Below are positions 17,828 through 24,281 of a stretch of 51,187 nt of DNA, in pieces (the stretch's first letter is position 1; each line of letters begins with the position of its first letter). Below the pieces are notes generated by a model, which ran no database searches, was not told the origin of the DNA, and saw only the letters and a program-made list of their open reading frames with translations. Location of the stretch: positions 1-51,187 of the forward strand of contig NZ_JADLQN010000011.1 in NCBI RefSeq assembly GCF_015477835.1. Reading direction: 5' to 3'. The position numbers and the translations under genes are program-made. Source of the DNA: Nocardia higoensis (lineage in GTDB: Bacteria; Actinomycetota; Actinomycetes; Mycobacteriales; Mycobacteriaceae).

Positions 17828-18146
17828 CCCGGTCGTCCACGTCATCCAGCGGCCCGAATTCGTCGACCAGGCCGACGGCACGGTCCGCGCCTACTACCCG
17901 GGCGAGGACTGGTACGTGACCGGCACCGACCGCGAAGACGCCGGCCACGCGCTCACCACCGAGGTGGATCGCCGCATGCAAGACCCGAACTACGTGGCCC
18001 AGCACTTCGCGATGGCCCAACGCCACCTCGACGGCGAACACACCCCCGGCTTCGACGTGCAGGTCCTCGACCAGGACCAGTACCAGGCCCGCACGAGCGA
18101 GATCGGCGACGCCCTGCGCGAAGGACGCACACCCGACTCGAAGTAG
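17799..18146 (+). CDS. Hypothetical acidic protein
   Basis: This 115-residue acidic protein (VHVIQRPEFVDQADGTVRAYYP near its start, then an alpha-helical C-terminus with QDPNYVAQHFAMAQRH) starts within the end of the secreted-protein gene, behind GGGAG. It has no signal peptide or membrane segment. The overlap and shared direction suggest a two-gene operon with 17609. I do not recognise the family. Confidence 0.6.
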   Translation: MHPAPQGGSDPVVHVIQRPEFVDQADGTVRAYYPGEDWYVTGTDREDAGHALTTEVDRRMQDPNYVAQHFAMAQRHLDGEHTPGFDVQVLDQDQYQARTSEIGDALREGRTPDSK

Positions 18147-18185
18147 ACCGCGGCGACCACCTTCGCCGCGCCACCGAACAGCAAT

Positions 18186-18218
18186 TGGGGCTCGACGGCC
18201 GAGGGCAGCCGAGCCCCA
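18186..18218 (+). terminator. Hairpin terminator
   Basis: TGGGGCTCG (18186-18194) pairs with CGAGCCCCA (18210-18218) around a 15-base loop. It lies 40 bases after the stop of the 115-residue protein gene. Confidence 0.55.
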
Positions 18219-18268
18219 TTGTCATGCAGGTGAAAACCCGGTTCGCGGGCCCGGTCGTCCGTTGTAGA

Positions 18269-18385
18269 GGGTGGATTACCCCCTGGATCAGGGGCTGGAT
18301 TACCCCTGGATCAGCGCGAGGGTTGGGTCCACCCCCTGGTCCAGGGGGTAATCCAGGAGGTAATCCAAGGGCTGATCCACCCCCG
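18269..18385. repeat. Iteron-like direct and inverted repeats
   Basis: Two direct copies of a unit of about 23 bases (TGGATTACCCC-CTGGATCAG type, at about 18272 and 18296) are followed by two inverted copies. The inverted copies read as GGGGTAATCCAGG and GGTAATCCAAGGGCTGATCC, up to 18385. The whole block can fold into a long imperfect hairpin. Such iterons mark replication origins, centromeres or operator arrays; which one cannot be told here. Confidence 0.65.
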
Positions 18386-18408
18386 GCATAGCCGCTGAGC
18401 TGGGCGTT

Positions 18409-18523
18409 TGTCCGGTCCGTCCATCCCCTCCGTCCGCGGGCTCCCGGTTTGAAGACCACCCCCACTCTGCGGAACAGAGCAGAGCGAGGGTGGTCTTCAA
18501 ACCGGGGATGGACGGACCGGACA
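18409..18523. repeat. Large interrupted inverted repeat (cruciform)
   Basis: Two perfect 18-bp arms are nested: 18409-18426 with 18506-18523, and 18444-18461 with 18488-18505. The left side carries 17 extra bases between its arms (18427-18443), the right side none. The 26-base loop holds a smaller CTCTGC/GCAGAG dyad. No reading frame explains it. It could be a recombination site, a single-strand origin or a transcription barrier. Confidence 0.7.
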
Positions 18524-18784
18524 ACGAGTGGAACGAGTGGTCGAAATCGAGGGGGCGGGGAGCCTGGCGCGGCGCGAAACGGGTGGCGGCAGGGTGCTCA
18601 GCTGACGGCCGCGCAGAGGCCGGGCCCCAGCTGCACCCCACAATCTGGACATGTGGCCGGTGCGGACTCGACCCAGCAGTCGGGCCGCAGCCGGATAGAG
18701 CCCGCCCGGCTCGACGACGCGCCCGGCGACCCGGTACTCCAGTCCCGACCTGTTTCGTACATGCGTTCGAGTATCGTCGGGTGG

Positions 18785-18946
18785 GTGTTCGAGGTAAACG
18801 ACCAGGTCCGCATCCGCCCCGCCGGGGTGTCGGTGTTCCGGATCGTCGAGATCGACGACGAACACGCACTGATCGAGTCCGTCGACGAGGCCCCGGGCCG
18901 CTACCCGTTCTCGGTGCCGCTGACCGATCTTCACCCTGCCGAATAG
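18785..18946 (+). CDS. Small SH3/KOW-like protein
   Basis: The frame encodes about 53 residues from the GTG at 18785 (61 from the ATG at 18761). The pattern is VNDQVRIRPAGVSVFRIVEI, then EHALIESV and RYPFSVPLTDL, typical of a small beta-barrel of the SH3/KOW sort. A TATCGT box (18772-18777) ends 7 bases before the GTG, fitting a leaderless start. The function is unknown. Confidence 0.5.
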   Translation: MFEVNDQVRIRPAGVSVFRIVEIDDEHALIESVDEAPGRYPFSVPLTDLHPAE

Positions 18947-19071
18947 CTCGGTGACATGCCGGGCATCGGACCGAGCTGACAGGCGAGACCGCTGACGATG
19001 ACTCCGGCGGCCCAGCAGGGGCCTGCCCGAGGTGTCACGACCGCAGCGTGCTGTCCAGGTGACGCATAGAA

Positions 19072-19128
19072 GATCGGCTAGGCGCCGCACGGGGATCGGC
19101 TAGGTGGCTGCACAGCGGATCAGCTGGA
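19072..19128. repeat. Three spaced repeats in a gene-free stretch
   Basis: GATCGGCTAGG occurs at about 19072 and 19094, and a variant GATCAGCTGG at about 19118. The spacing is 22-24 bases, with GC-rich fill of similar sequence (GCGCCGCAC, GTGGCTGCAC). The region 18947-19230 carries no supportable gene. The repeats may be binding sites. Confidence 0.45.
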
Positions 19129-19234
19129 CAACTCACGACAACCGCGACAGCAATTCGTGGCGCGATTGTCGTAGTATTGCGGTGCGACGTACTGAATTAC
19201 TGAAACGCGCACTTCCCGGGTAACCCAGGGAAGC

Positions 19235-19267
19235 ACGAGGGCCCCCGACATCCGCCGAGGGCCTCGT
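19235..19267 (-). terminator. Hairpin terminator
   Basis: ACGAGG-GCCC pairs with GGGCCTCGT with one bulged base. It lies 30 bases after the stop of the minus-strand small membrane gene (19297). A second short dyad, CTTCCC/GGGAAG, lies at 19212-19233. Confidence 0.6.
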
Positions 19268-19296
19268 ACCGGCCGGTTCCTGCCTAGTCGCCAAAC

Positions 19297-19482
19297 TTAC
19301 GTCAGGATCCGAACCGCAACACCGAGAGCCGCCACCAGCGCCCGCACAACTGCGCTGGTGGCGGTTTCTGCATCGGCAGCAAGCATGCTGCCGATCCACC
19401 ACAGCGCAGCGGCGGCACGCACGTACGTGACCGCCTGGACGAGCCGCTGAAGACGAGCATTCGGTCTGGTGGATTCAGGCAC
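19297..19482 (-). CDS. Small membrane protein
   Basis: This 61-residue protein starts at a GTG with GATGAGG just upstream. A basic N-terminus (RPNARLQRLVQ) is followed by two hydrophobic segments (VRAAAALWWIGSMLA and TSAVVRALVAALGVAVRIL). A terminator follows the stop. I do not recognise it. It is one of several tiny membrane proteins on this plasmid. Confidence 0.55.
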   Translation of the reverse strand: MPESTRPNARLQRLVQAVTYVRAAAALWWIGSMLAADAETATSAVVRALVAALGVAVRILT

Positions 19483-19953
19483 TGGGCCTCATCCCCTCTC
19501 AGGGTCGACCGGCCCGCCCTCTGCGGGACCGGCCTCGCCAACCAGTGGCGAGAGGGAAAGACACCGTCCAGACGAGCGGTGCATCTCCACCTCGCCACTC
19601 GCCTAGAGAAGTCCGGGGAGGGAAAACCGATGCGAGGCACCAGGAACCCACCGAGGAGAAGTCTACTCGGCGAACTCACCCGAAATGCACCTACGACACC
19701 CCCGCCGCAGACTGTGTCGTGCGGCAACTGTGCCGCTCGGTGCCGCTCGGTGCCGCTCGGTGCCGCTCGGTGCCGCTCGGTGCGTCTAGCTTCGACTTTT
19801 GTTACTTGCGCCACATATTGCCGTGGGTGTGGCCCGAGTCGATCCGCGACCAGGTTCCACGTCGATGCCCAAGACCGCGGGGTGCGCTTTCGGGCACGCC
19901 GCTGTAGGCCTCGATTCGCTTCTGAGAAGGGCTCGTTGGACTGTGGAAATGAC
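19483..19953. other. Gene-free stretch
   Basis: No gene is supported here. The open frames on both strands cross a 10-bp tandem repeat and have no ribosome sites. The promoter of the minus-strand gene at 19482 should lie at the left end. Confidence 0.5.
19731..19780. repeat. Five perfect 10-bp tandem repeats
   Basis: TGCCGCTCGG is repeated five times without a mismatch. The period is close to one helical turn, so a bound protein would see every copy on the same face. It may be a regulatory array or slipped-strand expansion. Confidence 0.85.
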
Positions 19954-19982
19954 GGAAGACCCCACTGTGAGTGGGGTCTTCC
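19954..19982 (-). terminator. Strong hairpin terminator after the permuted tRNA-like element
   Basis: A perfect 13-bp stem (19954-19966 with 19970-19982) closes a 3-base loop. On the minus strand it lies just after the tRNA 5' half, and no gene ends nearby on the plus strand. It therefore defines the 3' end of the transcript carrying the tRNA-like element. Confidence 0.8.
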
Positions 19983-20008
19983 GGTGTCCGGCTCGTCGGC
20001 CTGACGGA

Positions 20009-20087
20009 CAGTGCGCTGCTCTACCGCTGAGCTACAGCCCCTCGGAGTGGAGCTGGCGGGGTTCGAACCCGCGACCTTCGCATTGCC
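20009..20087 (-). tRNA. Circularly permuted tRNA-Ala(GGC)-like element
   Basis: On the minus strand a tRNA 3' half (20087-20048) comes first, then a 6-base linker CTCCGA (20047-20042), then a 5' half (20041 to about 20009). Joined in normal order they give a 72-nt cloverleaf. The acceptor stem GGGGCTG/CAGCTCC has 7 pairs including G3:U70, the alanine identity pair. The D arm is GCTC-AGCGGTA-GAGC. The anticodon stem GCGCA/TGCGA has 4 of 5 pairs, and the loop CTGGCAA gives anticodon GGC. The T arm is GCGGG-TTCGAAC-CCCGC, and the discriminator is A73. CCA is not encoded. Neither half continues into a normal tRNA. Leader and trailer can pair (20085-20093 with 19992-20000, 8 of 9). It lies 39 bases after the hydrolase-like gene and before a terminator. 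Alternatives are tRNA fragments from a tandem array or an attachment site. Confidence 0.65.
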
Positions 20088-20126
20088 GAGGAGTCTACCG
20101 CCGGGGACCGACAGAAATCTCGACCA

Positions 20127-20993
20127 TCACGACGCGGGCAGCAACTCGTCGAGGCGGACATGTCGTCCAGGGGCGATCTCGAACAGCCAGGTCTCGTCGG
20201 CATCGACATGGATCGGCGCGCCGCCGATCGCGTCGAGCAGGGCGTGCAATTGGGGGTAGGGCGCGGTACGTACGCGCTCGACGATGCCGGGTTTGCGCCA
20301 CCATTCCAGGCAGGCGGCAGCGAGATTGGCTCCGCTGTCCCGGAAGCGTCGTTCGGTGTCCTCGGCCAGGGCGTGAATGCCGTGGAGGAATGTGTCGTCC
20401 TCGTCGGCGACAACGGTGTAGTCCAGAATCAGTTCCTCGCGCGGCACGGTCATGTGGGTACCCGCGATCAATCTTCCTTGAGCCAGGGCAGTGCGAGCTG
20501 CGGCGTTGCCGCCGAAGGTTCCGGCGCTGCGACCGACCACCGGCAGCGGCATCGACGCGCGGACCTCCGGGTACTGCATCACGGTGGTGTCGATCCAGCG
20601 ACCGGAACCGGGCAGCCACAGCACGCAATGACCGTGGTAGTTCTGCCCCTCCCAGCGATGTTCGCCGCCGTAGCGGGCCAGCAGCCCGCCGGCGCGGTGC
20701 CCGATGACCAGATCGACCGGTGTCGGCCGGGCTTCGATTCCCAGCAGTGCATAGGTGCTGCGCAGTGTCATCGCCGCCGAGACGCACAGATTGGCCTGCG
20801 CGCCGGTGGAGTAGTGCAGCCACAGCAGGGGCGGCAGCATCTCCACCAGCTGGTCCGGCGGTGCGGCGGCAAGCATGTTCGCGATCAACTTCGGTGGGAC
20901 ACCGAGCTGGCCAGGGGCATATCGTTCTGCCCGACCCGACCGTCGGACCTGCCCCTTCACCTGTTTCGGCTTGCGCCCCTTCGATTTCGGCAT
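20127..20993 (-). CDS. Hypothetical protein with a Cys-His-Asp hydrolase-like core
   Basis: This 288-residue protein has a very basic N-terminal 25 residues (PKSKGRKPKQVKGQVRRSGR). A helical region follows, then a core in the order ANLCVSAAMTL (Cys70), NYHGHCVLWLP (His122) and GRWIDTT (Asp135). That order and spacing fit a transglutaminase/papain-like or NlpC-like thiol enzyme, but the family is not certain. The ATG at 20993 is chosen because the basic start is natural; ATGs further out lack support. The tRNA-like element follows 39 bases downstream in the same direction, probably in the same transcript. A nucleic-acid-bound thiol hydrolase or transferase is an inference. Confidence 0.65.
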   Translation of the reverse strand: MPKSKGRKPKQVKGQVRRSGRAERYAPGQLGVPPKLIANMLAAAPPDQLVEMLPPLLWLHYSTGAQANLCVSAAMTLRSTYALLGIEARPTPVDLVIGHRAGGLLARYGGEHRWEGQNYHGHCVLWLPGSGRWIDTTVMQYPEVRASMPLPVVGRSAGTFGGNAAARTALAQGRLIAGTHMTVPREELILDYTVVADEDDTFLHGIHALAEDTERRFRDSGANLAAACLEWWRKPGIVERVRTAPYPQLHALLDAIGGAPIHVDADETWLFEIAPGRHVRLDELLPAS

Positions 20994-21125
20994 GACCGAA
21001 TCACCCCCTCGGTGCTGCTGACGAACGTTCATCAGTATGAGCGAAGCCCCCGACACTCTGGCCCGAATCAGCAGGCCACCCAAGCAGTTCGGTCACATGC
21101 TCGGGAAGTGCTCGGCCTTACCGGT

Positions 21126-21950
21126 CTACGTAGCGGGGCGGGGAAAGTGGCCTGCTGCCTGCTCGGCGATCAGCAGGTTGATGAAGGCCGAGCAGGTGAT
21201 GAGGACGTATCTAGCGAGGGCCTGGGTGATGTACTCGGCCGGCACCTCGGTGCCGCCATGGCGGATTCCGTGCTCGTCGCTGCTCCAGCCGTACATCTTC
21301 GACCACCCATCCAGCAGTGCCGGGTGCTCGAACCGCCCGGAGGCCTTCTGCATCTGCTTCAGTTCCTTCAGAGCCTCGCCAAGGGGCTTCTTCTTCCCGG
21401 TGATCGTTGCGAGGAACGACTCAGTAGCGCTGATCGACTCCTTGATCGAGTTCGGGTAGTCCGGCTCCTCGCGGTCCGACAAGTGCTGGATAGCCTGCCG
21501 CAGATGCTGCTTCACGGGATCAACAGGGGTAGCCAGTGCCGCCTTGATCTCGTCGAGTTCATGCTCATCGGAGATCGGCACGACCCGCTTCTCGAGCAGC
21601 CTGTAACCGGCGAGGTTGCGATCGAGCATGACGTTGAACGAATCGCTGTTGTCCTCGATGTCGACGAGCTCCTGGAGCAGGTCATAGACCCGGTACCACT
21701 CCTGCCCCTTGATCCACTTCTTGAGGTACTCCCCCATGAGGTCACCGGGGAAGTGGTCCGCGTCGCACTTCATGGTGAAGATCCAGATACCCAAGTACCG
21801 CGAGAAGTCCCCGTGCCGTTGGAGCTCAGGACGTACATAGAGCATGTGGGTGAAGTTCCAGAGATCTCTGCGCAGGTCGTCGTCCATGCCGTCGCTCTGA
21901 ACGACCGATCGCATGGGGACGTGCCCGTAGACCTGGGAGAAGGGCTGCAT
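21126..21950 (-). CDS. AbiJ-like abortive infection protein (AbiJ-NTD4 plus HEPN)
   Basis: This 274-residue protein is intracellular. The N-terminal domain FSQVYGHVPMRSVVQSDGMD followed by DDLRRDLWN (residues 4-32) matches the start of AbiJ-NTD4 proteins. The C-terminal half is HEPN-like: DYPNSIKESISATESFLATI, then HPALLDGWSKMYGWSSDEHG and IRHGG, and a final helix with LITCSAFINLLIAEQAA. HEPN domains of this kind are RNases that shut down translation after phage infection. No Shine-Dalgarno precedes the ATG, so it may be leaderless. It forms part of a defence-like cluster with the DGQHR and type IIG genes. Confidence 0.8.
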   Translation of the reverse strand: MQPFSQVYGHVPMRSVVQSDGMDDDLRRDLWNFTHMLYVRPELQRHGDFSRYLGIWIFTMKCDADHFPGDLMGEYLKKWIKGQEWYRVYDLLQELVDIEDNSDSFNVMLDRNLAGYRLLEKRVVPISDEHELDEIKAALATPVDPVKQHLRQAIQHLSDREEPDYPNSIKESISATESFLATITGKKKPLGEALKELKQMQKASGRFEHPALLDGWSKMYGWSSDEHGIRHGGTEVPAEYITQALARYVLITCSAFINLLIAEQAAGHFPRPAT

Positions 21951-22056
21951 CAGGGGATGATGCCGGAACTCATGTGCGCGAACCTAGTCCGGCGTGTTGG
22001 GTGAGAGGCTCCGGAACGAACAGCTGCCTCTCGGCTATCCTCGGTGATCGTAATCA

Positions 22057-22106
22057 GCTGCTGGCCTCGGGCCGGGCGAAACAGTCCGGCACGCCACGCC
22101 AGCAGC
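22057..22106 (+). other. Structured leader candidate with a duplicated 23-bp element
   Basis: GCTGCTGGC (22057-22065) pairs perfectly with GCCAGCAGC (22098-22106), enclosing GCCGG/CCGGC (22071-22075 with 22086-22090). The 23-bp stretch 22055-22077 recurs at 22115-22137 with two changes, exactly 60 bases on. Both copies precede the ribosome site of the micro-operon at 22161. A cis-acting RNA or twin operator is plausible. Confidence 0.45.
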
Positions 22107-22160
22107 CATCCGTTCAGCCGCTGGCCGCGGGCCGGGCTCTCCAGTCATAGGAGGCCCGTC

Positions 22161-22301
22161 GTGTCCCCCCTTCATCGATTTTCCAGCGCATCCTTGCTGG
22201 TCGAGCTGCGCGTGCACCCCTGTTCTTTATGGTCCGCGACCATGCCCACCAAAGTAGAAGTCCCCGTGGTCGTGCCGCAGGCAGAGGAGCAGGCGTCATG
22301 A
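22161..22301 (+). CDS. 46-residue micro-protein, first gene of a two-gene operon
   Basis: A GTG at 22161 follows TAGGAGG at ideal spacing. The protein begins MSPLHRFSSASLLVELRV and ends TKVEVPVVVPQAEEQAS. The stop overlaps the next ATG (ATGA), so translation is coupled. A later in-frame ATG at 22242 would give only 19 residues. No known family. Its acidic, proline-containing tail suggests a partner or antidote of the membrane protein that follows (inference). Confidence 0.55.
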   Translation: MSPLHRFSSASLLVELRVHPCSLWSATMPTKVEVPVVVPQAEEQAS

Positions 22302-22501
22302 CGATTCCAGCTACGATCGTCGCCTTGGCCGTCTGCGTGGCCGTCCTCGGATTCGCGCTCATCTGTGGACTGATCGCGGTCATCCTGCGCCTGAAGCAGG
22401 GGCACACCACCATTCCCGCCATTCAGACCGGATTCGCCGCTGCGGCTGTCGGCCTCACCCTCGGCATGGCCATGGTGGGGATGGTCAAGGCGCTGGTGTG
22501 A
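22298..22501 (+). CDS. Two-transmembrane micro-protein
   Basis: This 67-residue protein has two hydrophobic segments (TIVALAVCVAVLGFALICGL and FAAAAVGLTLGMAMVGMV) joined by a short loop, KQGHTTIPAIQTG. Ribosome site AGAGGAG; the ATG overlaps the preceding stop. The loop and second helix resemble those of the protein at 31687 (GGGHVTEAIRDGGIGFAAA). Such small 2-TM proteins often act as membrane effectors in conflict systems. Position between AbiJ and DGQHR genes supports that idea but does not prove it. Confidence 0.65.
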   Translation: MTIPATIVALAVCVAVLGFALICGLIAVILRLKQGHTTIPAIQTGFAAAAVGLTLGMAMVGMVKALV

Positions 22502-22519
22502 GTCGCACCGTCAGCTGAA

Positions 22520-22568
22520 CACCTCGATGTGCGAGGAGAGCGAACTCTGCTCCTCGCACATCGAGGTG
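22520..22568. terminator. Strong hairpin terminator
   Basis: A perfect 19-bp stem (22520-22538 with 22550-22568) encloses an 11-base loop. It ends the micro-operon. About 225 further bases before the DGQHR gene's stop hold only short TTCGGAA-type repeats. Confidence 0.85.
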
Positions 22569-22793
22569 CAGGAACCACGACCTTCGAAGCTGTTCGGAAA
22601 ACGTCTTCCGAACGCTCGGCCGTCCAGCGCCTCCGGAGAAGGACTTGCAGGAGCCGGTGTTCGGAAACGGTCATCGATGTCGCGGGCCGCGCGCTGACAA
22701 CCCGACCTGGGCTTCAAAATCGAAGAGCCCGCGTCGAGTGGCGCGGGATCTTCGAGCGGCAGAGCGGGTCCCCGCCATGCTGCGGTTGTCGAG

Positions 22794-24008
22794 TCAGAAG
22801 TTCAGCCCTTCGGCCGGGCGCGGGAGGAGCGTCCTGATGACGACCGAGAGCCGCTTACGGCCGGCATCGCCGCTGAACTGCGAAGCCGCGCCCTTCGAGC
22901 CCGACAGCCAGAACTCGGCGCCGGATACGGGCTGAGCGCCTTTTTCGGTGATGATCTCGCCTGCGAGGTTCGGCAGATCCTCCATGACTTCGGCGTAAGC
23001 GGCCGGGTCGGCGAGGGACTTCCCTTTTGCACGAACCACTTCGATCACCTGCGGAAGCACCCGGTGCAGCGCAATCGTGCCCTGCCCCTTCTGGATGGCG
23101 TAGTCCTTGGGGTTGTTGGCAGGGGCGAAGGGCTCGGGAAGTACCTGCGCAATCCCGGCCCAGTAGGCGTTCAGGAGCTGTGCGATCTTGGCGGGCTCGG
23201 CTTTGGCAAGCAGCGGCATGTCCAGCAGCGGACGAAGCGAGCGTACGAAGGCCGCCTGAGGGATCGTCAGCTTGTCGCTGCGCTTGCCCCTCTGGTTCGG
23301 CGCCTGGATCCGGCCCGACCACACACCGCCCAGGGCTTCCAGCTCCTCCACCACAGTCTGGCCGCGGGTGATCCAATCGCGCCCTTCCATCTCAAGGCGG
23401 TCGGCCAGTTCCGGGTCTTCGTCGGCCATGGACTTGAGCAGAGACCACGCCAAATCGGTGCGCACGGACTTCGCGTTCGTGTTGACCTCGTAGAACTCGG
23501 TCATTTCCTCGATCTCAGTGAGTCCGAGGTTGATCGAAAGCGGAACAGGGAAGTTCTCGAAGCCGGAGTAATCAGCGAGGACGACCGCGAGTCCGTCCGC
23601 GCGATGCTGTCCGTCGTAGACCCAGATGGGCAGATCCTCCGGGATCTCGATGTAGCCGACCCCGATCCAATCGCCGCCGTTGCTCCGGGCTTCCTCGAAG
23701 CCCTCCTGATCGTCCTCGATGACGATCTCCAGCTTGGAGAAGTCCTCCTCCCGGATGTTGACCAGTAGCGGGTTGGGCATCCAGCCGCCCTTCTCGCCGT
23801 AGTACTTCGCGGCACTGTTCACCCGAGCCGTCTGGGCGGTCCGCTGGTAGCCCTTCTTCGTGGACGGGTCAAAGACGTCGACCTTCTTGTGGCGCCCGAG
23901 ATCCTCCGCCCGGATCGCAGTGAGCAGCATGGGACGCCCACTCTGCACGATCACAGCTCCCTGCAGCCTGATCTTCGACGCAGCCTTTTCGCTCTTCAGC
24001 TCTGACAT
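22794..24008 (-). CDS. DGQHR-domain protein (DndB-like)
   Basis: This 404-residue protein carries the signature VYDGQHRADGL (DGQHR at residues 132-136). The following NTNAKSVRTDLAWSLL is also typical of DGQHR proteins, a family that includes DndB, the regulator of DNA phosphorothioation systems. The Dnd modification enzymes themselves are not in the window. GGGAG precedes the ATG at 24008 at good spacing. The 90 bases just upstream contain four palindromes sharing CGAGCT/AGCTCG, so the gene is under tight operator control, perhaps autogenous. It is divergent from the Xer gene. Its exact activity, whether regulator or defence sensor, is unknown. Confidence 0.85.
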   Translation of the reverse strand: MSELKSEKAASKIRLQGAVIVQSGRPMLLTAIRAEDLGRHKKVDVFDPSTKKGYQRTAQTARVNSAAKYYGEKGGWMPNPLLVNIREEDFSKLEIVIEDDQEGFEEARSNGGDWIGVGYIEIPEDLPIWVYDGQHRADGLAVVLADYSGFENFPVPLSINLGLTEIEEMTEFYEVNTNAKSVRTDLAWSLLKSMADEDPELADRLEMEGRDWITRGQTVVEELEALGGVWSGRIQAPNQRGKRSDKLTIPQAAFVRSLRPLLDMPLLAKAEPAKIAQLLNAYWAGIAQVLPEPFAPANNPKDYAIQKGQGTIALHRVLPQVIEVVRAKGKSLADPAAYAEVMEDLPNLAGEIITEKGAQPVSGAEFWLSGSKGAASQFSGDAGRKRLSVVIRTLLPRPAEGLNF

Positions 24009-24025
24009 TTCAGCTCCCTTTCGTG

Positions 24026-24114
24026 CGAGCTGAACATCAGCTCGTATCACGACGAGCATATACGAAGATCGAGCTGAGCGACAGCTCGCATATATCGAGC
24101 TGTCGCGAAGCTCG
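24026..24114. promoter_or_regulatory. Array of four palindromic operators
   Basis: The palindromes are: CGAGCTGA-3-TCAGCTCG (24026-24044), GCTCGT-6-ACGAGC (24040-24057), CGAGCTG-5-CAGCTCG (24070-24088) and CGAGCT-7-AGCTCG (24096-24114). Centre-to-centre steps are about 14, 30 and 26 bases. GCATATACGA and GCATATATCGA lie between them. They sit immediately upstream of the DGQHR gene. Confidence 0.75.
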
Positions 24115-24156
24115 CTTTATGTGTATGAGGCTCGCCGGTCCGCTCCCCCTTGGGTA

Positions 24157-24184
24157 TTGCCTGATAACTACGGTTATCGGGCAA
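24157..24184. other. dif-like Xer recombination site (28 bp, 11-6-11)
   Basis: Two 11-bp arms, TTGCCTGATAA and TTATCGGGCAA, flank the 6-bp centre CTACGG. The arms are inverted repeats with one mismatch and show the inner ATAA-6-TTAT core of bacterial dif sites. The right arm recurs exactly at 24251-24261. The site lies 97 bases before a Xer-type recombinase gene, as expected for a plasmid multimer-resolution system. Confidence 0.75.
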
Positions 24185-24281
24185 GATAGGGCCCGAACGG
24201 TTCCGGCGAACTGGCACAACACCATCCGGCGCGAACCGTTCGATTCCTGGTTATCGGGCAACCTCGGCGAAGAGGAGCAGC

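Noticed and set aside
19302..19814. 170-residue minus-strand frame across the 10-bp repeats
   Set aside because: The frame is kept open by the tandem repeat, has no ribosome site, and overlaps a better-supported small membrane gene in another frame.
20009..20087. tmRNA or two-piece tmRNA
   Set aside because: The acceptor stem and T arm resemble tmRNA and the order is permuted, but a normal 4-bp D arm and an anticodon stem are present and there is no tag-coding frame or pseudoknot region.
20009..20087. Attachment site (attP) of the Xer-like recombinase as the cause of the tRNA halves
   Set aside because: Integration into a tRNA gene leaves a 3' part in normal order, not 3' half before 5' half, and the recombinase lies 4 kb away beside its own dif-like site. 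Not fully excluded.
20160..22004. 614-residue plus-strand frame over the hydrolase-like and AbiJ genes
   Set aside because: It spans two genuine minus-strand genes and shows no domain of its own.
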